Part shown: positions 1 through 8,433 of the stretch, piece by piece
Position numbering within the stretch: the stretch's first letter is position 1
Layout of the letters: the number at the start of each line of letters is the position of its first letter
Assembly: GCA_015852425.1 (NCBI GenBank)
Contig: JAAAIG010000290.1
Location: forward strand, 27,132-41,554
Direction of reading: 5' to 3'
Source of the DNA: Gryganskiella cystojenkinii
Taxonomy: Eukaryota; Mortierellomycota; Mortierellomycetes; Mortierellales; Mortierellaceae
Length of the DNA: 14,423 nt
The notes under the pieces: model-generated
Database searches by the model: none
What the model saw: only the letters and a program-made list of their open reading frames with translations
Told to the model about the DNA's origin: nothing
Position numbers and translations under genes: made by a program

Positions 1-20
1 GGGGGGGGGGGGGGGGGGGG
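1..20. other. Poly-G run at window edge, likely contig-end artefact
   Basis: The first 20 bases are all G, followed directly by ordinary A/T-rich intergenic sequence. A pure G20 run is very rare in fungal DNA and is a known artefact of two-colour sequencing chemistry or contig-end padding. I infer that the window starts at a contig end. It is not a telomere: the TTAGGG repeat usual in fungi is absent. Confidence 0.6.
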
Positions 21-932
21 CTCTTGTTGATCACGCTTTCATTTGAACAGCCCAGGTTGATCGGAAACAAAACCTATGTGTTCACCGAGCGTTGCGTTTG
101 TTGGCTGTCTGCCTGCATATTTCTTTTCTTTCTTTCGTTCTTCTCTCTAAATTCAACCGCTGCTTGGAAAAATACACGCTCCGAAAAAAAAAAATGTCCA
201 ACAGCCCATCAGACAAACAATAAGAGAGGAAAATTGGAAAGTGACCAAAAAAAGAACGGACCGGGCTGTGTGGGTGATTGTGTGGGTGTGTGGGTGATTG
301 TGTGGGTGTGTGGGTGTGTGGCTGGATGGAGAAGATGGATGTGGTAACCTTACGCCGTTTTGAATTATTACCTTAGTCTTTCTATCCCTTTAGAATATTC
401 TTCTTTTCTCTGTCCACCTGCCTCGTTTATGTGTCTACTTTACCGCCAACTTCCACAAAGCGTCACGGACTTTTTCTCCTAGTCTTTCTTTGTTTGTGTC
501 CCACCGGCTCTCTCGTATTGTTATGGTTAGGCCTCTTCTCTTTTTTTTTGGGTTATTGGAAATTGCACAGGATGGTCTTGGCACGGTAGAACATATTTGC
601 CTGGGCAAACCCAATGACATGACCACAAATGTTAAAGGACAACTGCACAATGGAGAGAATAGAGTCATTTGGACCGAAAATGCAAAAGCTGAAAGTACTA
701 CACTTCAGTGTATTGAGAGGTTGTCATGATCGAGCGTGGCGCTTCCGGCTCAAGCCCAACATCCCCACCTTTGAGGTCCGAAATCGCTTTTTTTTTTTTT
801 GTGTGGTTTAACCTTTCAAGAGGGGCTGCGTGATGACAAAGGCGGAGCACATTGGATCTCCCGTCGAATAGCTCGGGATCAATTGATCAGCCTCTCTCTT
901 TTGCCATCCGCCTTCGGCTCTCATTAAGGTCG
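21..932. other. Non-coding upstream region, no gene recognised
   Basis: No open frame here looks like a protein. The frames are short, low in complexity and resemble no family I know. The region holds homopolymer runs (A at about 184-193, T at about 540-549 and 788-801), a GT-rich tandem repeat and a 12-bp palindrome at 877-888. The last 100 bases or so lead into the TATA box of the downstream gene, so the right part is probably promoter. I see no RNA gene. Confidence 0.5.
267..320 (+). repeat. GT-rich minisatellite, 20-bp unit
   Basis: A 20-base unit (TGGGTGATTGTGTGGGTGTG) is present twice in perfect tandem at 271-290 and 291-310. A partial GT-only copy follows at 311-320, and a GTGTG lead-in precedes. 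The strand is strongly G/T-biased. This is seen directly; no function is implied. Confidence 0.85.
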
Positions 933-939
933 TATAAAA
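933..939 (+). promoter_or_regulatory. TATA box of the membrane-protein gene
   Basis: TATAAAA lies within CGTATAAAAG, followed by a CT-rich stretch (about 951-990) typical of fungal transcription starts. There is no ATG between the TATA box and the ATG at 1207, so the first ATG of the predicted mRNA is the assigned start. The implied leader is about 230 nt. Confidence 0.65.
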
Positions 940-1206
940 GACCAGTATTCGCCTCTTCTCTCACTTTTCGGATCACCATCACATCCTTTTTTTTTCCACA
1001 TTTGTACTCATCGAAACAATAGTACGCCAACACTCTCTCAAAGGACCGACAATTGGTCTTCCGCCTCAGAAATATTTGCTCCGCACCCTTATTTCACTCC
1101 CAAATCCTCCCACCCTCCTTTGTGCTTCTTTCCAAGACACGCACGTTCGCACAAGCGCACAAACGCACACTCCCGCCTACTTCTCAGAATAGCAAGAGTA
1201 ATACCG

Positions 1207-2151
1207 ATGGTCTCATTAGACGTTGTCCTCTCCGGCGCCGCCTGTGTCTGTTTTGTCCTCCTCTTCATCCAATTCCTCGTTCGGTTGATGAGATCCAGCT
1301 ACGGTGTCTACCGATACATCATGGTCTTTTGTCTGATCCGCGTTGGTGACTATGGTATCCGGACCTACCTCGAAACTGACTGGGCTACCGACCTCAGTGT
1401 CTCCACCCGCACAAACCTCACCATCGCTGAACTCATCATGTCCTCAATCGGTTCCGTCTTTGTCATGAAACTCTTTTCCCGCCTTTACGAATCCTTGCTC
1501 CCCCAGTTACGAGCCCAACCTCAAGAAGGCCCCGATCTCTTTGAGCGGATCATGGTCCAACAACCAAAGTTTGTGCTCTTACCCATCACAATCATGGTCA
1601 TCGTCGGTGCGATCGACTCCATGAGTGACTCCGAGAGCACCCGAAACCTGGGCAATATCCTGAGAAAAGTCGGCATCTCGATCTTGGTCGCGCTGGGACT
1701 TTGGTACCTGTTCGCAGCGGCCACTTACCGCTCCCGGTACGGATCCTCAGGGAACAGTTATGCGTTCTCAATTGCCATTTTGGCCACGACGGTGTTTGAT
1801 ATCGCGCTGATCTACAAGTGTGCATACTCATTCATCCCAAGCCTCAAGACCACGACCTGGCTTTATTTCGCACTTTCGCCCTTGATGGAGATCTTGGGGT
1901 TGTTGGTCTTATGTCAGGATCTCCAAAAATATTTTGTTGGAGATGCATACATCCAACAGGATATCGAGATTGGCCCGACTGGTAACAGTCCTGCCGTTTT
2001 TGTTAATGGAGGCGGTGCTGGTGGTGGTGGAAGACGATGGGGCCGTGGTCGACTCGGTCGTCGGTTCTTTGGCGGCGATCCCACGGTCGCTTACCCTCAA
2101 CAAACTGCTCCGTCTGGTTATGCACCCGCGCCTGCCGGCTATTACAAGTAG
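1207..2151 (+). CDS. Unrecognised fungal protein with about seven membrane spans and a Gly/Arg-rich tail
   Basis: Single exon, 314 aa. The start is the first in-frame ATG; the frame is open for about 29 codons upstream but contains no ATG. I do not recognise a named family. Hydrophobic segments lie at roughly residues 5-27, 36-50, 72-92, 118-140, 150-173, 183-204 and 212-235, giving about seven spans. This resembles the layout of fungal RTA1-like or other 7-span proteins, but no diagnostic motif was seen. After the last span there is a linker, then a Gly-rich and Arg-rich block (about residues 263-285) and a Pro/Tyr/Ala-rich end (APAPAGYYK). The tail is probably cytosolic and disordered. Membrane location is inferred from hydrophobicity only; substrate or ligand is unknown. 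A TATA box stands at 933. The codons are normal and the frame intact, so the gene is likely functional. Confidence 0.85.
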   Translation: MVSLDVVLSGAACVCFVLLFIQFLVRLMRSSYGVYRYIMVFCLIRVGDYGIRTYLETDWATDLSVSTRTNLTIAELIMSSIGSVFVMKLFSRLYESLLPQLRAQPQEGPDLFERIMVQQPKFVLLPITIMVIVGAIDSMSDSESTRNLGNILRKVGISILVALGLWYLFAAATYRSRYGSSGNSYAFSIAILATTVFDIALIYKCAYSFIPSLKTTTWLYFALSPLMEILGLLVLCQDLQKYFVGDAYIQQDIEIGPTGNSPAVFVNGGGAGGGGRRWGRGRLGRRFFGGDPTVAYPQQTAPSGYAPAPAGYYK

Positions 2152-2454
2152 TAAACTATACCATCTCGCTTCGTCCCCTACCACACCATTATCACATTAT
2201 GACAACATATGAGAATATATACTGCGTATTCTTTTGATTCTATGGGTGTTTATTATAGATGTGTGTTCTGGTCCGCACTGTTCCTTTTTTTTGGATATTC
2301 TGTAGGCATTATAAGTGACGACGATGACGTTGGGTGACGATGGTGACGCTCATGTATTGTTATGCAACTATCTCCAAAGGGTCGCACTTGAAACTTTGTG
2401 GGCAAACTGCATCTCACTTCCAACGGGACAAACCCTCCCCCCAGAGCTGGCTTA
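2152..2454. other. Convergent 3' region, no gene
   Basis: This stretch lies between the stop of the membrane-protein gene on the plus strand and the stop of the WD40 relic on the minus strand. It is AT-rich just after 2151, as expected of a 3' UTR. I saw no coding frame with family resemblance and no clear RNA gene. Confidence 0.5.
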
Positions 2455-3050
2455 TTATTCTAAAACTTTCTGTGCTGCTGCAATCTCCGCCGCCTTTCCA
2501 TCATCGACTGCCGAGGGACCAGATTCGTTCGCCTTTGCAACGTCCCAGACTTGCAGTGTTCCTTCAGTCGATTCTGAAAATTTACTGGAGCCAGTGACAA
2601 GAATACAAGAAGACGACCTTCGGGTGAAAAATTCAAATGAGTATTGTGCCCAGTACTGAAAGTGTAGTGATAATTTCGTGTGAGAGTGTCGCAGTTGCGA
2701 ATAGTACCATCCTCGTAAGATACAAAGAGTCGAGATCCATCAAAAGAGTGTAATGCTGTTTGCGTCTGCCCCGCGGCCCCAGTCAAAGTTGCACAGCATT
2801 GACCAGTGGTCATGCTCCATATACGAACGGCTCCATCCGTACTTGTGGAGGCTAGTTGTTGGCCATCTGGCGAAATATATAGCCCTGTCACTGTCTGTGT
2901 GCACAGAAAGAGGGGTCCACGACGCGAGTCTCCTCGGAGGAACAAAAAGCGGGAGAAAGGTGCATTGAGCTGTTTTTACGAAACAAAAAATGCTTCTCTG
3001 ACTGACACAATCGGTCCCTGACAATGCTGGAGGTCGCCAAAGTCGATCGA
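2455..3050 (-). pseudogene. Truncated, frameshifted WD40-repeat protein relic
   Basis: Read on the minus strand, this encodes about three WD40 blades. The first has the phrase LYISPDGQQLASTSTDGAVR followed by IWSM. The second has SFDGSRLFVSYEDGTIR. The third begins NFSPEGRLLV. At about 2600-2609 the frame breaks: the phrase resumes in another frame as TGSS, then TEGTLQVWDVAKANES, and runs to a TAA at 2455-2457. Upstream, a piece reading FGDLQHCQGPI could join at residue TVTGLY through a possible 114-nt intron (2895-3008). No ATG starts the frame, and the SDR gene ends only about 120 bases upstream, so the rest of a propeller (normally seven blades) has no room. WD40 proteins are scaffolds, in fungi often fused to NACHT or other STAND modules. 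This copy is most simply a 3' fragment of such a gene. It could still be transcribed. Confidence 0.7.
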
Positions 3051-3171
3051 AGAAGTTTTCGTTATGAGAGAGCTATTCTATCATTCGAGCTTTTTTATCC
3101 ATTACGATGTCTTCAGCCTCTATTGTTCTATTGTCGTCTTCTTTGATCATTTTTTCTCTACGTTCTTATAT

Positions 3172-4552
3172 CTAGGGCTTGCGGTAAACGTTGGTGGCAG
3201 CAGCTTGGTTGGTAGGGAAGACGAGCATCTCTGCAATGTTGACATGATCAGGGCGACCGGCGACAAAGATAACGGTCTCGGCAATGTCATCACCGTTCAA
3301 GGGCTCAAGACCCTTGTAAACGGAATCAGCCTTGTTCTTGTCACCACGGAAACGGATGACTGAGAACTCGGTCTCGACGAGACCTGTATGATACAGAAAG
3401 ACAAGAGAAAGAGAGAGAGAGTTAGTGAGAAAGCGAGGCAATGATCCACAGACACTGCTCTTGTTCAGAAAGATGCCCTGTCTTGCTGGAGAGTAAATCT
3501 TGTCGATCATGAATCCTGGTGCAATGGTGCCTTTTGTGTCCCTTGATATCTTTTGCTCTTACCAGGGTTAATCTCCGAGACGCGGATGGCGGTATCGACA
3601 GTCTCATGCATGAGCGCACGGGTGATGGAGGCAACAGCGGCCTTGGTCGCACAGTAGATTGAACCGTGGCCATAGGCTTGTTGACCTGCGACGGATCCAA
3701 TGTTGATCACATGTCCCTTGTTACGGGCGCGCATCGAGGGCAAGACCGCCTGGGTGACAAAGACGAGACCCTTGACGTTGGTATCGATCATGGTATCCAT
3801 AGCCTCCTCCGTGATATCCTCGAGCTTGTCCATTCCGATAACCAAACCTTTATGTTTTGCAGAATAATACAGAAAGAAAGAGAATGTCAGAATACAAAAA
3901 TACATCCATCTACTTCGATATTTCTGTCCCTTATTCCCTACTGCTGCTCTGGGGATCCTTTTGAACACGACTTTGGCTGCATACTGTGACATTAAATCTC
4001 GCCTTCACCCACTCTTCCTTTCCCCCCTCTCTTGCTACAATTCCATTTTTCCTGTTTTTGAACCTTACCGGCATTGTTGACAAGAATATCGACATCACCG
4101 AAAGCCTGGATCGCAGCCTCTACCTTGGCCTTGACACGGACATCGAGCTCAAAAGTCGTGACCTTGATCGAGGGATATTTGCTCTCCAACTCTTGTTTCA
4201 AGGCCTCCAAGCGCTCCTTACGACGGGCAGCCAACAACTAAACAGAGTGACTCTCAAGTTAGATTTCTTGCTTGCTTTTTTAACGAACGAGTCCAACGGT
4301 CGCACGGTTGCCATGACGGCGGTACTTACCAAGTTGGATCCAGCTTGGGCAAAGTGGCGAGCACAAGCCTCACCGATACCGGACGAAGCACCGGTGCTAA
4401 GAGTTATAAGAGCAAGAGAGTGATCGTGTAAGTCCATTGAGGAGGAACGAATTTCGACGCTAGCATTACGAACTTTTTTCGCTGTTCACTAGATGTGCTG
4501 TCCAGAAAAAGGTCAATTACATCAAAACGTTCTTTCCCTGGAGTCTGCTCAT
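3172..4552 (-). CDS. Short-chain dehydrogenase/reductase, YMR226C/YdfG-type (NADP-dependent 3-hydroxy acid dehydrogenase)
   Basis: Five exons on the complement: 4521-4552, 4330-4396, 4069-4237, 3563-3847 and 3172-3383, giving 254 aa. The introns (124, 92, 221 and 179 nt) are all GT-AG. The 32-nt first exon encodes [10 protein letters not shown] and the split codon restores the classical ITGASSGIG. Visible family features are the Rossmann nucleotide loop TGASSGIG (12-19), NNAG (87-90), the structural Asn113, catalytic Ser141, and Tyr154/Lys158 of YCATK. The C-terminal block [13 protein letters not shown] and FPTNQA is close to yeast YMR226C. That family oxidises L-serine, L-allo-threonine and related 3-hydroxy acids with NADP+; Ala-Arg-Arg at 36-38 fits NADP preference. 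No signal peptide or membrane span is seen, so the protein is likely cytosolic. The physiological substrate here is unknown. It is on the same strand as the PP2A gene, whose stop lies 583 nt upstream of its ATG. Confidence 0.93.
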
Positions 4553-5135
4553 GTCTGAATTGGAGAATGTGTGTAAAGTAAGGGAGAGGGAAAAGACTGA
4601 ATGAATAAAGAGCGAAAGGAAGAAAAAGATCAAATGCTGATTAACTTTGCAAAACGAAAAGAGTCAGAAAAAATCAGACGCCGCTCCCATTTCGGACTGC
4701 GGGGTTATTGCTAATTGCCTTTCTGGCAGGGTTTTTTTAACACCCTACCAGACTCAAATTTTATGGCGTTGGCTCGTGGGAAGAAATTGAGGCATGTGTA
4801 GACTGCACCATACACTGCATTAACTGCACTACGGACCTTTGCAACGTTTTCATATTCCTTTACTCTTTCTGTACAAGTGAATGGTTTAGGGCCGATATAT
4901 GAACAAATTTGCGGCAATTACAAAAAAAATAAAATTCGTGTTCCTTTCTTTTTCTTTTTTTCACCCTGTTTCTTGCTGTCGTGAGAAACACCTCCGAGGT
5001 TCCGACGCTGATTGAATAGGGTAAATTGTCTATTTCGCTCGAACAAAAGATTGTATTAGTACAGCAAGAAAATTTTGCTCCAGGATAACTTAAAAAGACT
5101 AGGAACCTTCAGACTCACCAGGTAAATGTACAGGA
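4553..5135. other. Intergenic region upstream of the SDR gene
   Basis: This lies between the PP2A stop and the SDR start, both on the minus strand, so it should hold the PP2A 3' UTR and the SDR promoter. No frame with family resemblance was found. A 9-of-10 bp hairpin (arms 4723-4732 and 4742-4751) and an 8-bp inverted pair TAATTGCC/GGCAATTA (4712-4719, 4913-4920) are present. No convincing TATA box for the SDR gene was seen. Confidence 0.5.
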
Positions 5136-6654
5136 TTACAAGAAGTAGTCGGGAACGTGGCGGCTGACATGAGGCTCACCACGACGAGGTGCCGGGTCGA
5201 ACTGGAGGAATGTGTACTTCAAATGTTCATCAATCTCCATAATCGCGGCTTGGTTACCACAGCGGTAGCAGTAATTTGGTGCACTGAAAATCGTCACGAC
5301 ATTGCGGTCCTGGCACCAATTGTAACCCTATTGTTGCATAAAGAAAAGCGAACTGTTAATACACATAATGGAAAAGAGTTTTCGTACGGGTGATCGTTGA
5401 ATCGTGGCCTCCTGATAGTTACCTCCATAACCAACTGATGGGCTCTTGCGATCAGGGTCAGACCGTTGTTGTGGTTAAAAGTCTCTGACACGTCCTGCCC
5501 GAACGTATAACCGGCTCCACGAGGCGAGATACCCCATCCGCAGCGATCGTCAGGGTCAGACCACAAGAGATCGCACATAGGCCCTTCATGTGGCACTTCT
5601 TGGACACGGTCCAAAGAGCGAATATGATCCAGCGAGTCAATCGAGGGCGACAGTCCTCCGTGAAGACAGAAAATCTGAAAAAAAGAGACATACAAGAAAA
5701 AAAAACTGGTTAGAAGAGACCTTCTCAATATGACATCGTCCAAATTGATTTCACTTTCTCCAGCTTTCTTTACCTGCTCTTCAATCAAGGCGGTCAACGG
5801 GAGGTAATCGAAAAGGTCCGTGAACATCTTCCAGACGTTGGCGTTGCCGTACTTTCGCAGGCACTCGTCGTAGAATCCATAAACCTGTGTAATCTGGCGA
5901 GACTCGTGGTTTCCGCGAAGAATAGTAACACGGTCCTTGTAACGGAGCTTAAGTGCCACCAACAAGGTCACGGTCTCGACCGAGTAGTAACCACGATCAA
6001 CATAGTCTCCCATGAAGAGGTAGTTTGTGTCGGGAGAGTTGCCGCCGATGCGGAAGAGCTCCATCAAGTCGTGAAACTGACCATGAATATCTCCGCAAAC
6101 GGTGACAGGGCAGCGCACAGGCTGAACGTTCGACTCTTGCATCAGGACCTCACGAGCCTAATCGAGATTTAAATTAATAACGTCAGATATCTGTTTTCCA
6201 TGCTATTCTCTGTTGGTTCCACTAAGCTTTTGGTGTTATTTTGTCTGTAGATTTGCTGGTGTCTCCGAGAGTGTCCGGTGTTGTACGGACCTGTCCTTTG
6301 TCCTGCTTCGCATGCTGTTTGTCATCATATCCTCCTCGATTTGGATTTGCCACCAGTGCGTGGTGGTGTTCAAGTTAGTGTTGGAACCAGTCGTTATGTT
6401 TGCTAGCGTGTTTTTTCGAGTCGAAGAAGGAACCAATCACCATGGTCGATCCTTTTGGCCCTTGCACTCTGTCCCATCGACCCTTGTAGATACGTTTCCT
6501 GTTGGTCTCTTTCTCCGGAGACAAGGGTTTGAGCAGCTGGCTTTGTCTTTACCTTCTCGCAGAGTTTCTTGATATCGGCCTCGGGCAACTGCTTGCACTG
6601 CATCAGGTGCTGAATCCATCCTTCAACATCGGCGACATCGGTTATTGTCGACAT
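5136..6654 (-). CDS. PPH21: Protein phosphatase 2A catalytic subunit
   Basis: Four exons on the complement: 6553-6654, 5774-6157, 5423-5674 and 5136-5327, all phase 0. The protein is exactly 309 aa, the usual PP2A-C length. The introns are 395, 99 and 95 nt with donors GTAAAG, GTAAAG and GTAACT. It is a cytosolic and nuclear Ser/Thr phosphatase that works with A scaffold and B regulatory subunits in growth, cell-cycle and stress signalling. The PPP signatures are complete: GDIHG (56-60), GDYVDRG (84-90) and RGNHE (115-119). The metal ligands Asp57, His59, Asp85 and Asn117 and the catalytic His118 are all present. The C-terminus PDYFL keeps Leu309, the carboxymethylation site, and Tyr307. The usual Thr304 is Val here (HVPDYFL). 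Its start is the only fitting ATG. The length, the N-terminal stretch [11 protein letters not shown] and the PDYFL tail point to PP2A rather than PP4, PP6 or PP1. The symbol is the yeast name; the strain's own name is unknown. Confidence 0.97.
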
Positions 6655-6683
6655 GATTAATTGTGTCTAGTCTGTAGTTGTGA

Positions 6684-6699
6684 TTTTTTTTTTTTTTTT
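6684..6699 (-). promoter_or_regulatory. A16 tract in the PP2A gene leader
   Basis: Sixteen T on the plus strand, so A16 in the PP2A sense, ending 29 bases before the PP2A ATG. Length and distance equal those of the tract before the F-box gene. Confidence 0.45.
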
Positions 6700-7510
6700 G
6701 GCGATATAGCAGAACGGGGTAGGTCTATTGAACGAAGATATGTGAGGAAGGAGAGTGAGGGCGAGTAAAATGATATTGTCAGCACAAACAAGAAGTGAGT
6801 TTGTTCTGCATCAGCAAATAAAAATAGGGGTGGATGCGGAGTGGTTCCAGCATGAGAGACCAACAAAGAACTAGAACCAAAAAAGGGCACACCCGTTTTT
6901 CTCAGAAAGCAAGTATTGATGCACGCGACCCAAACACTTGAATGTTTGTTGCCCTCCCCAAAAGTTGTCTTTGTCTCTGTCTCACTCTGTACAAAAAACA
7001 GGGAGAAGAAGGTTGTATGATGCAAGTTTGGAAGAAAAGGACGGAGGCGACATGCCAACCGCAGGGAGTTTCGCTCTTTTTTATGTGGGATTACATGGCG
7101 CAAGTCGGAGAATGCCGACAAGGTAGCCGATTCAGAGGGAATGCAATGCAACGGTATTTCCCAACTTAGAACTGTGGATCGAGATGCCAGGGTTAGGTGC
7201 CCTGGGACAACGAACAGAGAAGCGGCGGGGTCATCCTCAATCACACAGAGGAGACAGCACACTCGACGAGACCTCCCACATGACCCAAGACGTTTTTTGA
7301 ATACGTCACCCGGAGTAAAGAAGTGAGTAGGGAAGAAAGAATAAAGTGGATCAATACCTTGCGAATGTCTTGAACTCGCAAAAACAGATATGAAATAGCA
7401 AATAAGGGAAGAGTGATGGATATGGATATGGATGTACAGGAGAAGAGTGATGAAAATAAGAATTAAAAAAAAAGTGATGATGAGCGCGCGAGACCACGGC
7501 GAAAAGGATG

Positions 7511-7546
7511 TCTGTGTGTCTGTCCGTCTGTCTGTCTGTCTGTCTT
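7511..7546 (+). repeat. TCTG/TGTC tetranucleotide microsatellite
   Basis: TCTG units are repeated with two interruptions (TGTG and CCGT), and four uninterrupted units stand in the right half. It lies in the promoter region about 220-260 bases before the QCR10 ATG, so length variation could matter for expression. That role is speculation. Confidence 0.8.
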
Positions 7547-7628
7547 GGAGTGAGTCGTTTTGAAGAGTGCGCGAAAAATTATGTTCTACGTACGAAGGAT
7601 GCGCGTGTCGTCGTATTTTTTGCATACG

Positions 7629-7634
7629 TATAAA
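7629..7634 (+). promoter_or_regulatory. Candidate TATA box for QCR10
   Basis: TATAAA in CGTATAAAC, 136-141 bases before the ATG, followed by a CT-rich stretch (about 7717-7757) just before the start codon. Position and context are reasonable. It is not proven. Confidence 0.4.
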
Positions 7635-7769
7635 CAGTCCGGTCGTTCGGTCGGACGGAGTGATTCGCTGTGATGAATCGAAATGCATTGCCCAGAGACA
7701 GCTCGGATTTAATTTTCATCTCTCTCTGCTTTTACTCTCCACTCATCTCTCTTTATCCACATAATCACA

Positions 7770-8433
7770 ATGGCTGGTCCCCGTGTCATCTCTCACTCTG
7801 TCCGCGTCTTGGGTGCCAACCCCGAGAACGTCATGCGCTGGTGCGTCTCTTTTTTATTTTTATTTTTCTCAAGATCCACGCTTTTTCGACAATCATTGAA
7901 AAACAATCTTCAAGCTCGGACAAACATACCGAACAGGATACAGGAACAGTAGAGAAAAGAGAGACGAACGGATTTCTGATAGTCCGGTCTATCACGCAGG
8001 CATAACGCCCAGATATTGGATGTACAACTGTATTCATGTCCGTCCAACTGCCGATCGACAATCAGGACATCAGCGACACGGATCAACCTCAAACAGAATC
8101 AGCCAGGAACCATCGTCGTTCAACCCTGTCCTAACCGACTCATATTTCTATCCCTGTCGCTAATCACAATAGGGCTGGAAGCGCCGCCCGCTTCGGTGTC
8201 GCCGCCGGTGCCGGTGTCCTCTTCATTGCTGAGTGCCTTCCCCCAGCCAAGGTACGAAAAAACGGACGGAGACAAAGAGAGACCATTTTGATCAATTGAT
8301 CAAAACGCGCTGCAACAACGACCAATATCTGATGGATCTTTTTATCTTTTTTCTTTAATAGACCGACCTTTTCTGCAAGCTCCCCGTCATCGGCAGCTAC
8401 TGGAAGGCTTACGAGGCCAAGGATGAGGAATAA
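7770..8433 (+). CDS. QCR10: Cytochrome b-c1 complex subunit 10 (Qcr10-like)
   Basis: Three exons: 7770-7840, 8173-8251 and 8362-8433. They encode 73 aa. The introns are 332 nt (split TGG codon, branch-like GCTAAT just before the acceptor) and 110 nt. The product resembles the small fungal complex III subunit Qcr10, which in yeast is 77 aa with one membrane span. Shared features are a short basic N-terminus, the stretch NVMRWAGSAARFG leading into one hydrophobic span (about 27-46), then LPPAK, and KLPVIGSYWKA near the end, comparable to KIPLLGP in yeast. The end is acidic (KDEE). It should sit in the inner mitochondrial membrane at the edge of the bc1 dimer; in yeast it is non-essential and helps stabilise the Rieske protein. 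The ATG has a good context (CACAATGG). The gene is too small and too split to show as one open frame. Family assignment is by short motifs, so moderately strong. Confidence 0.82.
8286..8305. repeat. 20-bp perfect palindrome in QCR10 intron 2
   Basis: TTTTGATCAATTGATCAAAA is its own reverse complement. Its 12-bp core GATCAATTGATC also occurs at 877-888, upstream of the membrane-protein gene. Confidence 0.9.

Larger units (their letters stand above)
6655..7769. promoter_or_regulatory. Divergent intergenic region between PP2A and QCR10
   Basis: These 1115 bases separate two genes that point away from each other, so both promoters must lie here. It holds a T16 run at 6684-6699, a short GATATG-type repeat at about 7417-7433, a TCTG microsatellite at 7511-7546, and a TATA box at 7629-7634 for the plus-strand gene. 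A long minus-strand open frame covers 6657-7688, but it is low in complexity and resembles no protein. I see no gene. Confidence 0.6.

Noticed and set aside
490..811. Short plus-strand frames upstream of the membrane-protein gene
   Set aside because: They overlap each other in different frames, have no recognisable motif and end in homopolymer. No evidence of a gene.
2460..2945. The WD40 frame taken as an intact 161-aa gene
   Set aside because: It begins at TTG, not ATG, and its last 40 residues are in the wrong frame for a WD40 blade. A relic explains the sequence better.
4711..4917. Minus-strand frame of 68 aa between PP2A and SDR
   Set aside because: Short, no family resemblance, and it coincides with the possible inverted-repeat element. 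Likely chance.
6182..6328. C box-like ATGATGA and D box-like CTGA in PP2A intron 1 (possible intronic C/D snoRNA)
   Set aside because: The two boxes are about 146 bases apart, too far for a usual C/D snoRNA. There is no terminal stem and no closer CTGA.
6657..7688. A 1-kb minus-strand open frame in the PP2A/QCR10 intergenic region
   Set aside because: It is not convincing as protein: it begins at a non-ATG or weak start, passes through a microsatellite, is rich in Ser/His/Phe strings and resembles no family. It overlaps both promoters. Chance open frame.
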